A DNA stretch of 64,000 bases, taken from assembly GCA_018261935.1 (NCBI GenBank), contig JAGTRP010000011.1, positions 53,231-117,230 on the forward strand. The letters are read 5' to 3'. Made by a program: the position numbers and the translations under genes. The notes below the pieces were generated by a model. The model ran no database searches, was not told the origin of the DNA, and saw nothing but the letters and a program-made list of their open reading frames with translations. How positions within the stretch are numbered: the stretch's first letter is position 1; each line of letters starts with the position of its first letter. Of this stretch, positions 9,851 to 24,506 are shown in pieces. The DNA is from Rhodocyclaceae bacterium (GTDB taxonomy: Bacteria; Pseudomonadota; Gammaproteobacteria; Burkholderiales; Rhodocyclaceae).

Positions 9851-10783
9851 TTACAGGGTCCGGCCGGTGAGGCGCTCGTAGGCTTCCAGGTACTTGGCGC
9901 TGGTCTTGGCGATGACGTCGGCCGGCAGGCTGGGGCCGGGGGCCTTCTTGTTCCAGTCCAGGGTTTCCAGGTAGTCCCGCACGAACTGCTTGTCGTAGGA
10001 GGGCGGGTTGCTGCCTTCCTGCCAGTCGCTGGCGGGCCAGAAGCGGGAGGAATCGGGGGTCAGGGCCTCGTCGATGAGGTGCAGGGTGCCCTGGGCGTCG
10101 ATGCCGAACTCGAACTTGGTGTCGGCGATGATGATGCCCCGGCCACGGGCATAGGCAGCGGCCTCTTCATAGAGGGCGATGGCGGCGGTGCGGGCCTCGG
10201 CGGCGATCTCGGCGCCGTTCTTGCCGGTGCCGGCCAGCTGCTCGGCCAGGGCGGCGGCGCAGTCGGCCTGGGCCTTGGCGAAGGAGATGTTCTCATCGTG
10301 GTCGCCGACCTCGGCCTTGGTGGCCGGGGTGAAGATGGGGGTCGGCAGCTTGGCGGCGAGCTTGAGGCCGGCGGGCAGGGGGATGCCGCAGATGGCGCCG
10401 GTGGCCTGGTAGTCCTTCCAGCCGGAGCCGATGACGTAGCCGCGCACCACCGCTTCGATGGGCAGAGGCTTCAGGCGCTTGACCACCACCGCGCGGCCCT
10501 TCACCTGGTCCCGCTCTTCCGGGGCCACCACGCTTTCCGGATCGACGCCGGTGAGCTGGTTGGGGACGATGTGGGCGAGCTTGCCGAACCAGAAGTCCGC
10601 CACCGCGGTCAGGACTTCGCCCTTCTTCGGGATGGGATCGGGGAGGATGACATCGAAGGCGGAAAGGCGGTCGGTGGTGACGATGAGGAGCTTGTCGGCA
10701 TCGACGGCGTAGATGTCGCGCACCTTGCCGCGGGAAAGGAGGGGCAGGCTGGCGATGGAGGACTGGAAGAGGGGAGCGGTCAC
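9851..10783 (-). CDS. purC: Phosphoribosylaminoimidazole-succinocarboxamide synthase (SAICAR synthetase)
   Basis: PurC joins CAIR and aspartate with ATP in purine synthesis. The 310-residue protein is the longer form of the family. It starts near [21 protein letters not shown] (nucleotide-binding strand-loop), followed by [11 protein letters not shown], the substrate segment [16 protein letters not shown], and [13 protein letters not shown] and [14 protein letters not shown]. The start codon is GTG at 10783; no strong Shine-Dalgarno sequence is visible, and no in-frame ATG lies near. It is flanked by the DUF3422 gene upstream and the peptidase gene downstream on the same strand. Confidence 0.95.
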   Translation of the reverse strand: MTAPLFQSSIASLPLLSRGKVRDIYAVDADKLLIVTTDRLSAFDVILPDPIPKKGEVLTAVADFWFGKLAHIVPNQLTGVDPESVVAPEERDQVKGRAVVVKRLKPLPIEAVVRGYVIGSGWKDYQATGAICGIPLPAGLKLAAKLPTPIFTPATKAEVGDHDENISFAKAQADCAAALAEQLAGTGKNGAEIAAEARTAAIALYEEAAAYARGRGIIIADTKFEFGIDAQGTLHLIDEALTPDSSRFWPASDWQEGSNPPSYDKQFVRDYLETLDWNKKAPGPSLPADVIAKTSAKYLEAYERLTGRTL

Positions 10784-10818
10784 GGCAGGGATTCCGGAGG
10801 CAAAGGCGTGATTATAAA

Positions 10819-12114
10819 TTAATGGGCCTCGCCCGCCTCGGCCGCGAGCTTTTTCCGCATGCGGTGGGTGCCCCAGGCGACGAAGCTGGCGATGATGGGG
10901 ATGGCGGCGGCGGTGACCATGTCCGGCGAGAAATGGTGCAGATCCTTGGTGCCCTTGGCCAGGTACTGGACCAGTTGCGAGCCGTAGTAGGTGAGCACCA
11001 CCACCGACAGGCCTTCCACCGTCTCCTGCAGCCGCAGCTGCAGCTTGGCCCGGCGGTTCATCTGATGCAGCACTTCCTGGTTCTGGCGCTCCAGTTCGAT
11101 GTCCACCCGGGTGCGCAGGAGCTGGCTGGTACGGGCGATGCGGGCCGACAGGTCCTCCTGGCGGTGGGCAATGGTGGCGCAGGTGTTCAGCGCCGGAGCG
11201 AGGCGCCGTTCCATGAAGCCCCTGATGGTGGGCAGGCCGGCAATGTGGCTTTCCTTGAGTTCTCCCATGCGCTGCTGGACCAGCCGGTAGTAGGCGGCGG
11301 CAGCCCCGAAGCGGTAGTTGGTGCTGGCCACGGAGTGTTCCACTTCGGCCGCCAGGCGGGTGAGGTCGCCCAGGACCGCCCGCTCGTCGTCCGGCGAGGC
11401 TGCCGAGGCCATGCGGTCGATCAGCACCGCCAGCTCTTCCTCCGCCCGCTTGAGGAGCTTGCCCACCGCCTTGGCCACCGGGAAAGCCAGGAGGGCCATG
11501 ATGCGGTAGGTCTCGAATTCCATGAGGCGCTGCACCGTGCGGCCGGCCCGCAGGCGATCCAGGTTCTCATTGACCACGATGTAGCGGGAAAAGCCGTCGC
11601 GGATGCGGAAATCGGTAAAGACCCAGGCGGCGCCGCCGGCGATGCGGGAAGCCACCACCACTTCGCCGGCGGCGGAGAGGGATGCCAGCTGGTCCTGTGG
11701 ATTGGTGGTCGAAGCCGACAGCAGCTCCAGGTGGGTGGCAGCGATGAGCTGGCCGGGAATGGCCCGCACCCAATCGGCGGGGGCCGCGTCCAGGGCCTGT
11801 CCGCCGCCGCCCGCAGGCTGCGAGGGGGAGCGGAAAAAGGCGTAGGTGGAAAATTCTCCGTGGCGCTCCCATTTCAGCCGGAAGCCGTCGCCGTCGATGA
11901 TGAGGTGGGCGGCCTCGGCATTCGGCTCCACCGGCCGGCCCAGGCGCTCGTAGAGCAGCCCGAGGTGGGCGCGTTCCGCCTCGGGGCGGGTGCCGTCATG
12001 GAGGAAAGCCAGGAGGCTGACCAGGGTCGGCGCCTCCAGGGGGACCGGCGGACGGGCGTGGATCTCGTCGTTGAGGCGTTGGCGGAGGGGGTGCTGGCTG
12101 AAATTCACGGGCAT
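10819..12114 (-). CDS. DUF3422 family membrane-anchored protein
   Basis: A 431-residue protein of unknown function, recognised by the DUF3422 opening [16 protein letters not shown]. The central part is helical and rich in heptads (about 200-370, including [20 protein letters not shown]). The C-terminus has two hydrophobic helices ([21 protein letters not shown] and [19 protein letters not shown]) ending in a basic tail, so it is probably an inner-membrane protein with a large cytoplasmic part. The family is widespread in alpha- and betaproteobacteria. Nothing nearby reveals its role. Confidence 0.85.
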   Translation of the reverse strand: MPVNFSQHPLRQRLNDEIHARPPVPLEAPTLVSLLAFLHDGTRPEAERAHLGLLYERLGRPVEPNAEAAHLIIDGDGFRLKWERHGEFSTYAFFRSPSQPAGGGGQALDAAPADWVRAIPGQLIAATHLELLSASTTNPQDQLASLSAAGEVVVASRIAGGAAWVFTDFRIRDGFSRYIVVNENLDRLRAGRTVQRLMEFETYRIMALLAFPVAKAVGKLLKRAEEELAVLIDRMASAASPDDERAVLGDLTRLAAEVEHSVASTNYRFGAAAAYYRLVQQRMGELKESHIAGLPTIRGFMERRLAPALNTCATIAHRQEDLSARIARTSQLLRTRVDIELERQNQEVLHQMNRRAKLQLRLQETVEGLSVVVLTYYGSQLVQYLAKGTKDLHHFSPDMVTAAAIPIIASFVAWGTHRMRKKLAAEAGEAH

Positions 12115-12157
12115 GGGTCTCTATCGAACCGGGATTATACGGTTTGTCCGGTTCCCC

Positions 12158-14209
12158 CTATGCCAGCCAGGCCAGCCCGGTCAGGAGCCAGCGGACAACG
12201 CCGGCAAGGGCCAGGGCGACGCCGACCGACAGGGCCACCGAGAATAGCGCCTCCCGCCGGCCCAGGAGCTTCAGCATGACCGCGAAGGTGGACAGGCAGG
12301 GCACGTAGAAGGTGAGGAAGACCAGGAAGGTGGCGATCTGGACCCGGTCCAGCAGGGGCACGATCTCCGGCGTGCCGAGGGCCTGGTAGACCATGACCAG
12401 GGAGAGCTCCTTGCGCAGCACCCCGAACAGGATGGGCACCCCGAGAGCCTCCGGCAGCCCCAGCCACCAGTGGGTGATGGGCACCAGCAGGCGGTTGACG
12501 AAGTCGTCGGCGCCGAAGTGGGAGAGCAGGGCCAGGACGACACTGCCGATGACCAGGAGGGGGGTGACGATGGTCAGGATGTCGCTGGTCCGCTCCCAGG
12601 TGGTGGCGAGGAGGGGTTTCCAGCGGGGCAGGGAGTAGGGCGGGATGTCCTGGATCAGGCCGGGACCGGCGCCGGGGTAGCGGTGGGCGAGGAGACGGCC
12701 GGCCACGGCGACGACCACCAGGGGCAGCATGAACAGCCCGAAGACCCCCAGTCCCCCCAGGTACTTGCCGCCCAGGGCGAGGACGATGGCGGAACGGGCC
12801 GAGCAGGGGACGAAGGTGATGAGGAAGGAGGCGACGATGCGCTCGCGGCCGCTGGCCGTCGCGGCGGTGGCCGAGATGGCGGGGACGTTGCAGCCCAGGC
12901 CCAGGAGGAAGGGGACGGCGACGCCGCCATGGAGGCCGATATGGTGGAAACCCCGGTCCACCACGAAGGCTACCCGGTGCATGATGCCGGATTCCTCCAG
13001 GGCCACCAGCAGCATGACCAGGGGCAGCATGTAGGGGACGACGATGCCCACCAGTCCCACCAGGCCGTCGGCCACCGCCCGGCCGATGACGCCGGCGGTG
13101 GAGGTGGGCTCCCATTGGCCGATCCAGGCGGCGAGGGGGGCGGCGGAGAGGCCGTCGAGGTAGCTGCTGACTTCGAAGACGACGAAGAGCACCAGGGCGA
13201 AGACCGCCAGGCTGCCGAAGAGGCCCCAGCGGGGATGGAGGAAGAGGTCGTCGAGCCAGAGCTTCCAGCGCTCCTTGTCGTCGCCGTCCCCCAGGCGGGT
13301 GACGGTTTCGAACAGCAGGGCCGCCCGGTGGTGGCGGTCGGCGTGGAGCTCGTCGGCCAGGGGGCGGGGCAGCTCACGGGAAGCCTCGGCCCGGGCCTCG
13401 TCGATCCTGGCGAGGGTGGAGGGAAAATGGGCGGCCATTTCCTGCCGGAAGTAGTCGCTGTCGGCGGCGAGCTGAAGGAGCAGCAGGGAGCGGGGCACCC
13501 GGAAGGCGCTCTCGATGGCCGGGTTCGCCAGGACCCCGTTCAGGGCCCGCAGGCTGGCGGCGATGTGGGGGCTGGGGGGCTGGGGCAGGGGGCAGCTCTT
13601 GTCGTGGGCCGCCTGGATGGCGGCGGCGAAGAGGGCGGCGATGCCCTTGCCCATGTGGGCTACGGTGGGCACCACCGGCACCCCCAGCTGTTTCCCCAGG
13701 GTGCGGACGTTCACGTAGAGACCCTTGGCCCGGGCCTCGTCGACGCGGTTCAGGGCGATCACCAGGGGGCGGCCGAGGAGGGCCAGTTCCTGGGAAAGCT
13801 CCAGGTCCCTTTCCAGGGTCGTGGCATCCACCACCTGGATCAGCACGTCCGGCGGGGCGAATTTCACCGCCGGCTGCTCCCCTTCATGGTTGGCCACCGC
13901 CGGCCAGCGGTCGCCCCAGAGCAGGTATTTCAGGACTGCCTGGGGGCCGGGCAACCTGTCGTGGAGGGACTCCAGGGGCGGCAGATCCACCAGGGAGGCT
14001 TCCTCGAGCCCGATCTCGACCCGGCACTCGGCGTAGGAGGCGCCGCTGCCCGCCAGCCGGTGCTGGGAGACCTCGGTGCTGGAGGCTGCGTCGAAAACGG
14101 TGCTCTTGCCGGTACGCGGCCTGCCCACCAGGGCGATGCGCGGACGGCGGTTGCCCCGCAGGAGGGGGCCGAGGAGCGGGCGTTCTGGAATCGGAAGGGC
14201 TGCGGTCAT
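12158..14209 (-). CDS. FeoB-like GTPase/permease, divergent
   Basis: A 683-residue protein with an N-terminal G domain (about 23-195) and a C-terminal membrane part with two Gate (nucleoside-recognition) halves, the architecture of the ferrous-iron transporter FeoB. G1 is GRPRTGKST (29-37), G4 is NRVD (154-157). G3 reads DLPPLESL (75-82) where classical FeoB has DLPGxYSL. Conserved membrane segments include GLGCNVPAISATAAT and FVPCSARSAIVLALGG (Gate 1) and FLTFYVPCLSTFAVMLKLLG. It is shorter than E. coli FeoB (773), and no FeoA or FeoC gene adjoins it. Iron(II) uptake is likely, but another divalent metal is possible given the altered G3. Confidence 0.8.
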   Translation of the reverse strand: MTAALPIPERPLLGPLLRGNRRPRIALVGRPRTGKSTVFDAASSTEVSQHRLAGSGASYAECRVEIGLEEASLVDLPPLESLHDRLPGPQAVLKYLLWGDRWPAVANHEGEQPAVKFAPPDVLIQVVDATTLERDLELSQELALLGRPLVIALNRVDEARAKGLYVNVRTLGKQLGVPVVPTVAHMGKGIAALFAAAIQAAHDKSCPLPQPPSPHIAASLRALNGVLANPAIESAFRVPRSLLLLQLAADSDYFRQEMAAHFPSTLARIDEARAEASRELPRPLADELHADRHHRAALLFETVTRLGDGDDKERWKLWLDDLFLHPRWGLFGSLAVFALVLFVVFEVSSYLDGLSAAPLAAWIGQWEPTSTAGVIGRAVADGLVGLVGIVVPYMLPLVMLLVALEESGIMHRVAFVVDRGFHHIGLHGGVAVPFLLGLGCNVPAISATAATASGRERIVASFLITFVPCSARSAIVLALGGKYLGGLGVFGLFMLPLVVVAVAGRLLAHRYPGAGPGLIQDIPPYSLPRWKPLLATTWERTSDILTIVTPLLVIGSVVLALLSHFGADDFVNRLLVPITHWWLGLPEALGVPILFGVLRKELSLVMVYQALGTPEIVPLLDRVQIATFLVFLTFYVPCLSTFAVMLKLLGRREALFSVALSVGVALALAGVVRWLLTGLAWLA

Positions 14210-14227
14210 CAGGCAGAGGATACAAAG

Positions 14228-14255
14228 AAAAAAGGCCGCGCGGGGCGGCCTTTTC
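14228..14255. terminator. Rho-independent terminator after fba
   Basis: The palindrome AAAGGCCGC-GCGGG-GCGGCCTTTT is flanked by an A-run on the left and a T-run on the right, so it can work in both directions. On the minus strand it ends the tkt-gap-pgk-pyk-fba transcript and separates it from the FeoB-like gene. Confidence 0.85.
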
Positions 14256-14269
14256 TGGGATGACGCCGT

Positions 14270-15334
14270 TTATTTGACGATCTGGTTCAGCTCGCCCTTG
14301 GCATAGCGTTCCGCCATCTTCTCCAGGGAGACCGGCTTGATCTGGCTGGCACGGCCGCTGCAGCCGAAGGCTTCGTAGCGGGCCACACAGATTTTCTTGG
14401 CGGCTTCCCGGGCGGGCTTCAGGTAGTCCCGGGGGTCGAACTTGCCGGGATTCTCGGCCAGGTAGCGGCGGATGGCGCCGGTCATGGCGAGGCGGATATC
14501 GGTGTCGATATTCACCTTGCGCACCCCGTGCTTGATGCCCTTGACGATTTCCTCGACGGGCACGCCGTAGGTTTCCTTCATGTCGCCGCCGAATTCCCGG
14601 ATTTCGGCCAGCAGCTCCTGGGGAACGCTGGAAGAGCCGTGCATCACCAGGTGGGTGTTGGGGATGCGGGCGTGGATCTCGGCGATCCGGTCGATGGCCA
14701 GGATGTCGCCGGTGGGCTTCTTGGTGAACTTGTAGGCGCCGTGGCTGGTGCCGATGGCGATGGCCAGGGCGTCGCAGTTGGTCTGCTTGACGAAGTCGGC
14801 AGCCTGGTTGACGTCGGTCAGGAGCTGTTCCCGGGTCATGGTGCCTTCGGCGCCGTGGCCGTCTTCCTTGTCGCCCTTCATGGTCTCGAGGGAGCCGAGA
14901 ACGCCCAGTTCGGCTTCCACCGAGACGCCGATGTAGTGGGAGAGCTCCACCACCTTGCGGGAGACTTCGACGTTGTACTCATAGGAGGCGACGGTCTTGC
15001 CGTCGGCCTGCAGGGAACCGTCCATCATCACCGAGGTGAAGCCGGACTTGATGGCGCCCATGCACACCGCCGGGCTCTGGCCGTGGTCCTGGTGCATGAC
15101 GACGGGGATGTGGGGATAGGCTTCCAGGGCCGCCAGGATCTGGTGGCGCAGGAAAGGCTCGCCGGCGTATTTGCGGGCGCCGGCCGAGGCCTGCATGATG
15201 ACTGGGGCATCCACCTGGTTGGCGGCCTCCATGATGGCCCAGACCTGTTCCATGTTGTTGACGTTGAAGGCGGGCAGGCCGTAGCCGTTTTCGGCGGCGT
15301 GGTCGAGCAGTTGACGCATGGAAACGAGGGGCAT
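14270..15334 (-). CDS. fba: Fructose-bisphosphate aldolase, class II (Calvin cycle subtype)
   Basis: A 354-residue zinc-dependent aldolase interconverting fructose 1,6-bisphosphate with DHAP and GAP; in the Calvin cycle it also makes sedoheptulose bisphosphate. It begins [27 protein letters not shown] and carries the zinc motif [11 protein letters not shown], the HGSSSVP phosphate-binding loop (zinc ligand His) and the KVNIDTDIR motif. Length and sequence fit the CbbA-like class II group. ATG 15334 follows AAGGAG. It is the last gene of tkt-gap-pgk-pyk-fba and is followed by a strong terminator. Confidence 0.95.
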   Translation of the reverse strand: MPLVSMRQLLDHAAENGYGLPAFNVNNMEQVWAIMEAANQVDAPVIMQASAGARKYAGEPFLRHQILAALEAYPHIPVVMHQDHGQSPAVCMGAIKSGFTSVMMDGSLQADGKTVASYEYNVEVSRKVVELSHYIGVSVEAELGVLGSLETMKGDKEDGHGAEGTMTREQLLTDVNQAADFVKQTNCDALAIAIGTSHGAYKFTKKPTGDILAIDRIAEIHARIPNTHLVMHGSSSVPQELLAEIREFGGDMKETYGVPVEEIVKGIKHGVRKVNIDTDIRLAMTGAIRRYLAENPGKFDPRDYLKPAREAAKKICVARYEAFGCSGRASQIKPVSLEKMAERYAKGELNQIVK

Positions 15335-15372
15335 TGCAGTCTCCTTTGTTGAAGTTTGAGAAAAATCCCGAT

Positions 15373-16812
15373 TCAGGGTTGGGGCGGGGGGTGTTCCCCG
15401 ACCCGGACGATCTTCAGGGTATTGGTTCCGCCGGCGACACCGATGGGTTCGCCGATGGTGAGGACGATGAGGTCGCCGGGCGCCACCACGCCTTGTTCGA
15501 TCAGCAGTTGTTCCGCTTGCCACAGCAACCGGTCCCGGTCGGTGTCCATCTGCTTCATGAGGAGCGGGAAGACGTCCCGGTACATGCTCATCTTGTAGCG
15601 CGAATTCACCTCCGGGGTGAGGGCGTAGATCGGCACGCCGGAATTGATGCGGCTCATCCACAGGGCCGTGGAGCCCGACTGGGTGAGGGCGGCGATGGCC
15701 TTGACCTTGAGGTGATAGGCGGTCCAGATGGCGGCCATGGCGATGGACTGGTCGATCCGGGTAAACACCCGGTCGAGGACGTCCTTGTCGAGGGTCACTT
15801 CCGCCGACTTTTCGGCTTCCAGGCAAATCCGGGCCATGGCTTCCAGGGTTTCCACCGGGTACTTGCCGCTGGCGGTCTCGGCCGACAGCATGACGGCGTC
15901 GGTGCCGTCCAGGACGGCATTGGCCACGTCCGAGACCTCGGCCCGGGTGGGGACCGGGCTGGTGATCATGGATTCCATCATCTGGGTGGCGGTGATGGTG
16001 ACCCGGTTGTGCTCCCGGGCCATGCGGATGATCTTCTTCTGGAGGGCGGGGACCGCCGCGTCGCCGACTTCCACGGCCAGGTCGCCCCGGGCCACCATGA
16101 CGGCGTCGGTCGCGTCCAGGATGTCGGCCAGGGCGTCGATGGCCTCGGCCCGCTCGATCTTCGCCACCAGCAGGGCGGCGGAGCCGGCCCGGGTGAGGAG
16201 CTTCCTGGCCTGGCGCATGTCGTCGCCGTTCTTGGGAAAGGAGACCGCCACGAAATCCACCCCCAGTTCGGCGGCGGTGCGGATGTCCTGGCGGTCCTTG
16301 GTGGTCAGGGCCGGGGCGGTGAGGCCGCCGCCCTGGCGGTTGATGCCCTTGTTGTTGGACAGGGGGCCGCCAACCCGCACGGTAGTGACGATTTCCTGGG
16401 TCAGCACCTCCAGGACGTCGAGGACGATGCGGCCGTCGTCGAGGAGGAGGACGGCGCCCGGTTCGAGGTCATCGATCAGTTCCGGGTAGTCGAGGCCGAC
16501 CCGTTCCTGGTTGCCGAGCTTGCAGGCAATGTCGAGGATGAAGCGGTCGCCGGGGGCCAGGTCGATGTGGCCATGTTCGAACTTGCCGACCCGGATCTTG
16601 GGGCCCTGCAGGTCGGCCATGATGCCCACCGTGGTCCCCGTATCGTGGGTGATGCGGCGCAGGAGCTCGACCCGGGCGCGATGGTCGTCGGCGCTGCCGT
16701 GGGAGAAGTTGAGGCGGACGATATTGACGCCGGCCTGCACCATGCGGCGCAGCACGGCCTCGTCGCTGGAGGCAGGCCCCAGGGTGGCGACGATCTTGGT
16801 GCTACGCTGCAT
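15373..16812 (-). CDS. pyk: Pyruvate kinase
   Basis: A 479-residue enzyme that transfers phosphate from PEP to ADP. Motifs: [14 protein letters not shown] at the N-terminus, [22 protein letters not shown], the catalytic lysine/metal region [13 protein letters not shown] and [12 protein letters not shown], and the signature [13 protein letters not shown]. The C-terminal allosteric domain is present. It starts ten bases after pgk, inside a Calvin-cycle/glycolysis operon, giving a route from fixed carbon (3-phosphoglycerate) to pyruvate; phosphoglycerate mutase and enolase genes are not in the window. Confidence 0.95.
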   Translation of the reverse strand: MQRSTKIVATLGPASSDEAVLRRMVQAGVNIVRLNFSHGSADDHRARVELLRRITHDTGTTVGIMADLQGPKIRVGKFEHGHIDLAPGDRFILDIACKLGNQERVGLDYPELIDDLEPGAVLLLDDGRIVLDVLEVLTQEIVTTVRVGGPLSNNKGINRQGGGLTAPALTTKDRQDIRTAAELGVDFVAVSFPKNGDDMRQARKLLTRAGSAALLVAKIERAEAIDALADILDATDAVMVARGDLAVEVGDAAVPALQKKIIRMAREHNRVTITATQMMESMITSPVPTRAEVSDVANAVLDGTDAVMLSAETASGKYPVETLEAMARICLEAEKSAEVTLDKDVLDRVFTRIDQSIAMAAIWTAYHLKVKAIAALTQSGSTALWMSRINSGVPIYALTPEVNSRYKMSMYRDVFPLLMKQMDTDRDRLLWQAEQLLIEQGVVAPGDLIVLTIGEPIGVAGGTNTLKIVRVGEHPPPQP

Positions 16813-16822
16813 GGCATCCCCC

Positions 16823-17992
16823 CTAGCCGTTGGCGCGCTGTTCGAGGATTTCCACGGCCGGCAGCTTCTTGCCCTCGAGGAATTCCAGGAAGGCGCCGCC
16901 GGCGGTGGAGATGTAGCCCACCTTGTCCTGGATGCCGAAGGTGTTGATGGCGGAAACCGTGTCGCCGCCGCCGGCCAGGGAGAAGGCCTTGGAATGGACG
17001 ATGGCGTCGGCCAGGGTCTTGGTGCCCTGGGCAAAGGCATCCATTTCGAAGACGCCCACCGGGCCGTTCCAGACCACGGTGCCGGCCTGGGCGATGATAT
17101 CGGCCAGGGCCTTGGCGGAATTGGGGCCGATGTCGAGGATCATGTCGTCGTCGGCCACGTCGTCGATGGACTTGATGGTGGCCGGGGCGGTGGCCGAGAA
17201 CTCCTTGGCGACGACCACGTCGGTCGGCAGGGGCACCTTGACCTTGGCCATGACGGCCTTGGCCTGGTCGACGAGGTCGTGCTCGGCCAGGGACTTGCCG
17301 ATCTTCTTGCCGGCGGCGAGGAGGAAGGTGTTGGCGATGCCGCCGCCCACCACCAGCTGGTCCACCTTGGCGGCCAGGCTTTCGAGGACGGTGACCTTGG
17401 TGGAAACCTTGGAGCCGCCGACGATGGCCACCAGGGGCCGGGCCGGCTGGGCCAGGGCCTTGGTCAGGGCTTCGAGTTCGGAGGCGACGCAGGGGCCGGC
17501 GCAGGCGATCTTGGCGTACTTGCCCATGCCGTAGGTGGTGGCCTCGGCCCGGTGGGCGGTGCCGAAGGCGTCATGGACCCAGACGTCGCAGAGGGCGGCC
17601 ATCTTCTGGGAGAGTTCGTCGTTGGCCTTCTTCTCGCCCTTGTTGCAGCGGCTGTTCTCCAGCATCACCACCTGCCCGGGCTTGACGTCGAAACCGCCGT
17701 CCACCCAGTTCTGGACCAGGCGGACTTCCTGGCCGAGGAGTTCGGACATGCGCTTGGCCACCGGCGCCAGGGAGTCCTCCGGCTTGAAGTCGCCCTCGGT
17801 GGGGCGGCCCAGGTGGGAGGTGACCATGACCGCGGCGCCCTTGTCGAGGGCGTACTTGATACCCGGCAGGGCAGCGCGGATGCGGGTGTCGTCGGTGATG
17901 GCGAGATTGTCGTCCTGGGGTACGTTCAAGTCGGCGCGGATGAAAACACGCTTGCCGGCGACGTCCAGGTCAGTGAGGCGTTTGATATTCAT
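16823..17992 (-). CDS. pgk: Phosphoglycerate kinase
   Basis: A 389-residue kinase interconverting 3-phosphoglycerate and 1,3-bisphosphoglycerate. It begins [25 protein letters not shown], with the substrate-binding SHLGRPTEG, the [10 protein letters not shown] loop and the C-terminal nucleotide motif GGGDTVSAI. In the Calvin cycle it consumes ATP to activate the RubisCO product. The upstream gap gene ends 80 bases away, and a perfect 15-bp inverted repeat lies in the gap. The open frame runs on upstream, but ATG 17992 matches the family. Confidence 0.96.
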   Translation of the reverse strand: MNIKRLTDLDVAGKRVFIRADLNVPQDDNLAITDDTRIRAALPGIKYALDKGAAVMVTSHLGRPTEGDFKPEDSLAPVAKRMSELLGQEVRLVQNWVDGGFDVKPGQVVMLENSRCNKGEKKANDELSQKMAALCDVWVHDAFGTAHRAEATTYGMGKYAKIACAGPCVASELEALTKALAQPARPLVAIVGGSKVSTKVTVLESLAAKVDQLVVGGGIANTFLLAAGKKIGKSLAEHDLVDQAKAVMAKVKVPLPTDVVVAKEFSATAPATIKSIDDVADDDMILDIGPNSAKALADIIAQAGTVVWNGPVGVFEMDAFAQGTKTLADAIVHSKAFSLAGGGDTVSAINTFGIQDKVGYISTAGGAFLEFLEGKKLPAVEILEQRANG

Positions 17993-18033
17993 GGCTTTCC
18001 TCGACTCCGGGGGGCAAAAAACGGGAATGAAAG

Positions 18034-18065
18034 AGACAAGGGGCGCCCTCGGGCGCCCCTTGTCT
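18034..18065. repeat. Perfect 15-bp inverted repeat between gap and pgk
   Basis: AGACAAGGGGCGCCC is followed by a two-base spacer and its exact reverse complement. In the minus-strand mRNA it makes a very stable hairpin between gap and pgk. No continuous T-run follows directly, so an intercistronic processing or stability element, or partial terminator that lowers pgk relative to gap, is more likely than a full stop. Confidence 0.8.
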
Positions 18066-18072
18066 GAGGGTC

Positions 18073-21097
<3,025 letters not shown>

Positions 21098-21176
21098 CCA
21101 AGCTCTCCTGACAAAACGCCAGCAGAAAAAGCTGAAATTATCCGGCAAAGCGGGCGTTTTGGATAGACGATCACGG

Positions 21177-21201
21177 GAAAAGGGGCCTCCGGCCCCCCTG
21201 T
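21177..21201 (-). terminator. Rho-independent terminator after prk
   Basis: On the minus strand GGGGCC-GGA-GGCCCC is followed by TTTT, just past the prk stop. It splits the Calvin genes into cbbM-fbp-prk and tkt-gap-pgk-pyk-fba, possibly with some read-through. Confidence 0.75.
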
Positions 21202-21208
21202 TTCAAGC

Positions 21209-22081
21209 TTATGCCAGCTTTTTCTTTTCCATCAGGCTCCAGATGAGGGGGGTCAGGATCAGTTGCATGGCGATATCCAGCCTGTCCCCAGGCACCACGA
21301 TGGTATTGGCCCGGGACATGAAGGAATCCTGGATCATGGACAGCAGGTAGGGGAAATCGACCCCCCGCGGATTCCGGAAGCGGATCACCACCATGGCTTC
21401 GCCGGCGTGGGGAATGTCCCGGGCGATGAAGGGGTTGGAGGTGTCCACCACCGGCACCCGCTGGAAATTGATATGGGTGTGCTCGAACTGGGGAACGATG
21501 TAGTGCACATAGTCCGGCATGCGGGAGAGGATGGTGTCCATCACCGCTTCCTTGGAGTAGCCCCGCAGGTTGGTGTCCCGGTGGATCTTCTGGATCCACT
21601 CCAGGTTGATGACGGGCACCACGCCGATCATGAGGTCGGAGTAGTGGGCGACGTTCACGTCCTCGGTGTGCACGGCGCCGTGCAGCCCCTCGTAGAAGAG
21701 CATGTCGGTGCCGTTGGGGATATCCTGCCAGGGCGTGAAAGTCCCCGGGGGGGAGCCCCGGCGCACCGCTTCCTCCTCGTCATGGACGTAGTAGCGGCGG
21801 GCGCCGCGGCCGCACTCGCCGTAGGCGCGGAACAGGTTTTCCAGTTCCTTCAGCAGGTTGGACTCGGGGCCGAAGTGGGAAAGCCGGGCTTCGCCATTGG
21901 CGGCACGCTCGGCGTTGATGCGCTTGAACTCATGGCGGTCGAAGCGGTGGAAGCTGTCGCCCTCGACCACGGCGGCGTTGACGCCTTCCCGGCGGAAGAT
22001 GTTTTCGAAAACCTTGGTGACGGTGCTGGTGCCGGCCCCGGAGGAGCCGGTCACCGCGATCACGGGATGCTTGATGGACAT
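21209..22081 (-). CDS. prk: Phosphoribulokinase
   Basis: A 290-residue kinase that makes ribulose 1,5-bisphosphate from ribulose 5-phosphate and ATP, an enzyme diagnostic of the Calvin cycle. It begins MSIKHPVIAVTGSSGAGTST (Walker A, about 11-19) and keeps VVEGDSFHRFDR and FYEGLHGAV. Its length is that of the short proteobacterial form, which is usually octameric and activated by NADH; that regulation is family knowledge. ATG 22081 follows AAGGAG. It sits between fbp and a terminator. Confidence 0.96.
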   Translation of the reverse strand: MSIKHPVIAVTGSSGAGTSTVTKVFENIFRREGVNAAVVEGDSFHRFDRHEFKRINAERAANGEARLSHFGPESNLLKELENLFRAYGECGRGARRYYVHDEEEAVRRGSPPGTFTPWQDIPNGTDMLFYEGLHGAVHTEDVNVAHYSDLMIGVVPVINLEWIQKIHRDTNLRGYSKEAVMDTILSRMPDYVHYIVPQFEHTHINFQRVPVVDTSNPFIARDIPHAGEAMVVIRFRNPRGVDFPYLLSMIQDSFMSRANTIVVPGDRLDIAMQLILTPLIWSLMEKKKLA

Positions 22082-22101
22082 GCTGTTCTCCTTTTTTGTA
22101 T

Positions 22102-23115
<1,014 letters not shown>

Positions 23116-23123
23116 GGCGTCCC

Positions 23124-24506
23124 TCACCGGCAGAGCTGCTGGCGCCAGCCCGGGTAGAAGCGGTCGGCGTCGGCGGGGAAGGATTCGAAGGCCCGGGCCA
23201 GTTCCCGGTGGCTCTTGGCGTATTCGACGGCATTGACGCCCTGCTTCCAGGCCTCGTAGGCCTGGCGCAGGGAGGTGGCGCCGGCCACCGGGCCGTCCAG
23301 GTGGCCGAAGGTGCCGCCGCCGCAGGTGTTGATGACGTTGGCGTGGCCCAGGTTGGTGAAGAAGCCCGGCAGGCGCACGGCGTTCATGCCGCCGGAGACG
23401 ATGGGGGTGGTGGCCTTCATGCTCTGCCACTCCTGGTGGAAGTAAGGGCCGTCGGCGGCGTCGCGCTCGATCATGTAGGCGACGGCCCGGTCGGCCTCGC
23501 AGCCCTCCATCTTGCCGAAGCCCATGGTGCCGGTGTGCATGCCGGAGGCCCCCTGCAGCCGGCTCATCTTGCAGAGGACGAGGCTGTTGTAGCCGCGCTT
23601 CGACTGGGGGCTGGTGACGGCGCCGTGGCCGGCCCGGTGGTAATGCAGGAACTGGTTCGGGAAGTAGCGGCGGGCCAGGGCGACGGCGCCGGGGCCGCCG
23701 ACATAGCCGTCCACCAGGAAGGCCACGTGGCTGGCGTTCTCGCCGAAGGTCTCGAGGATCAATTCGCCCCGGGCAATCATCTCGAAGGGGTCGTCGGCGG
23801 TGATGTTGGCGGAGAAGATCTTGGGCTGGCCGGTGCTGTCCTGGGCCCGGCGCATGGCTTCGGCCACCAGGGGGATGGTCTGCCGCAGGGGGGCGAAGAC
23901 CTGGTTGCCCTGGGGCTCGTCGTTCTTGATGAAGTCGCCCCCCAGCCAGAACTGGTGGCAGGCGTCGGCGAAGGGCTGGGGCCGCAGGCCGAGCTTGGGC
24001 TTGATGATGGTGCCCACCACCAGGCCGCCATCCACCAGGGGCTTGCCGAGGATGCGCCAGAGATCGACGATGTTCAGGGCCGGGCCGTCGAAGAGGCGCA
24101 AGAGGGCGGGCGGCACCCAGAAGTCGTGCATCTTGGCGTATTCCACGTCGCTCATGCCCTGGTTGTTGCCGATGGTGAGCGTCAGGAAGGAAACCAGCAT
24201 GGCGCGGCCGTCCGTGATGTTGCGGTCGAACAGCTCGTTGGGATAGGCGATCTTCATCAGGTGGTCGCCGTCGGGCAGCTGGGAAACGTGGTAGACCAGG
24301 GCATCCACCGAACGGGTGAAGTCGTCGGTGGTGCACACCTCGACGTTGGTGCCGGTGGAGGATTCGGCGGCGAAGTGGGCGGCGGCGGCCACCGGGTCAT
24401 GGCCGGCCCGGGGCTTGAAATGGTAGGCGCACAGAACGTGGCGGCCGGCGGCAATGAGCTGCTGCTCCTGGAGTCCGAGGTTGGCGTAGCGGCTGCTTTG
24501 GTCCAT
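23124..24506 (-). CDS. cbbM: Ribulose-1,5-bisphosphate carboxylase/oxygenase, form II
   Basis: A 460-residue form II RubisCO, the CO2-fixing enzyme; form II works as a dimer or dimer multimer without small subunits. All active-site elements are present, offset by +3 from the Rhodospirillum rubrum numbering: Lys169 in [11 protein letters not shown], the carbamylated Lys194 in [10 protein letters not shown], the His294 region RAGHGAV, and loop-6 Lys332 in [12 protein letters not shown] 24506 follows AAGGAG. It is the first gene of cbbM-fbp-prk and is divergent from cbbR. No RubisCO-activase pair (cbbQ/cbbO) follows it, unlike many cbbM loci. Form II enzymes have low specificity, suiting low-oxygen, high-CO2 settings. 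Confidence 0.97.
   Translation of the reverse strand: MDQSSRYANLGLQEQQLIAAGRHVLCAYHFKPRAGHDPVAAAAHFAAESSTGTNVEVCTTDDFTRSVDALVYHVSQLPDGDHLMKIAYPNELFDRNITDGRAMLVSFLTLTIGNNQGMSDVEYAKMHDFWVPPALLRLFDGPALNIVDLWRILGKPLVDGGLVVGTIIKPKLGLRPQPFADACHQFWLGGDFIKNDEPQGNQVFAPLRQTIPLVAEAMRRAQDSTGQPKIFSANITADDPFEMIARGELILETFGENASHVAFLVDGYVGGPGAVALARRYFPNQFLHYHRAGHGAVTSPQSKRGYNSLVLCKMSRLQGASGMHTGTMGFGKMEGCEADRAVAYMIERDAADGPYFHQEWQSMKATTPIVSGGMNAVRLPGFFTNLGHANVINTCGGGTFGHLDGPVAGATSLRQAYEAWKQGVNAVEYAKSHRELARAFESFPADADRFYPGWRQQLCR

Noticed and set aside
12470..14263. 597-codon open frame opposite the FeoB-like gene
   Set aside because: Antisense to clear G-domain and Gate motifs; composition biased to Gly, Glu, Asp and Gln.
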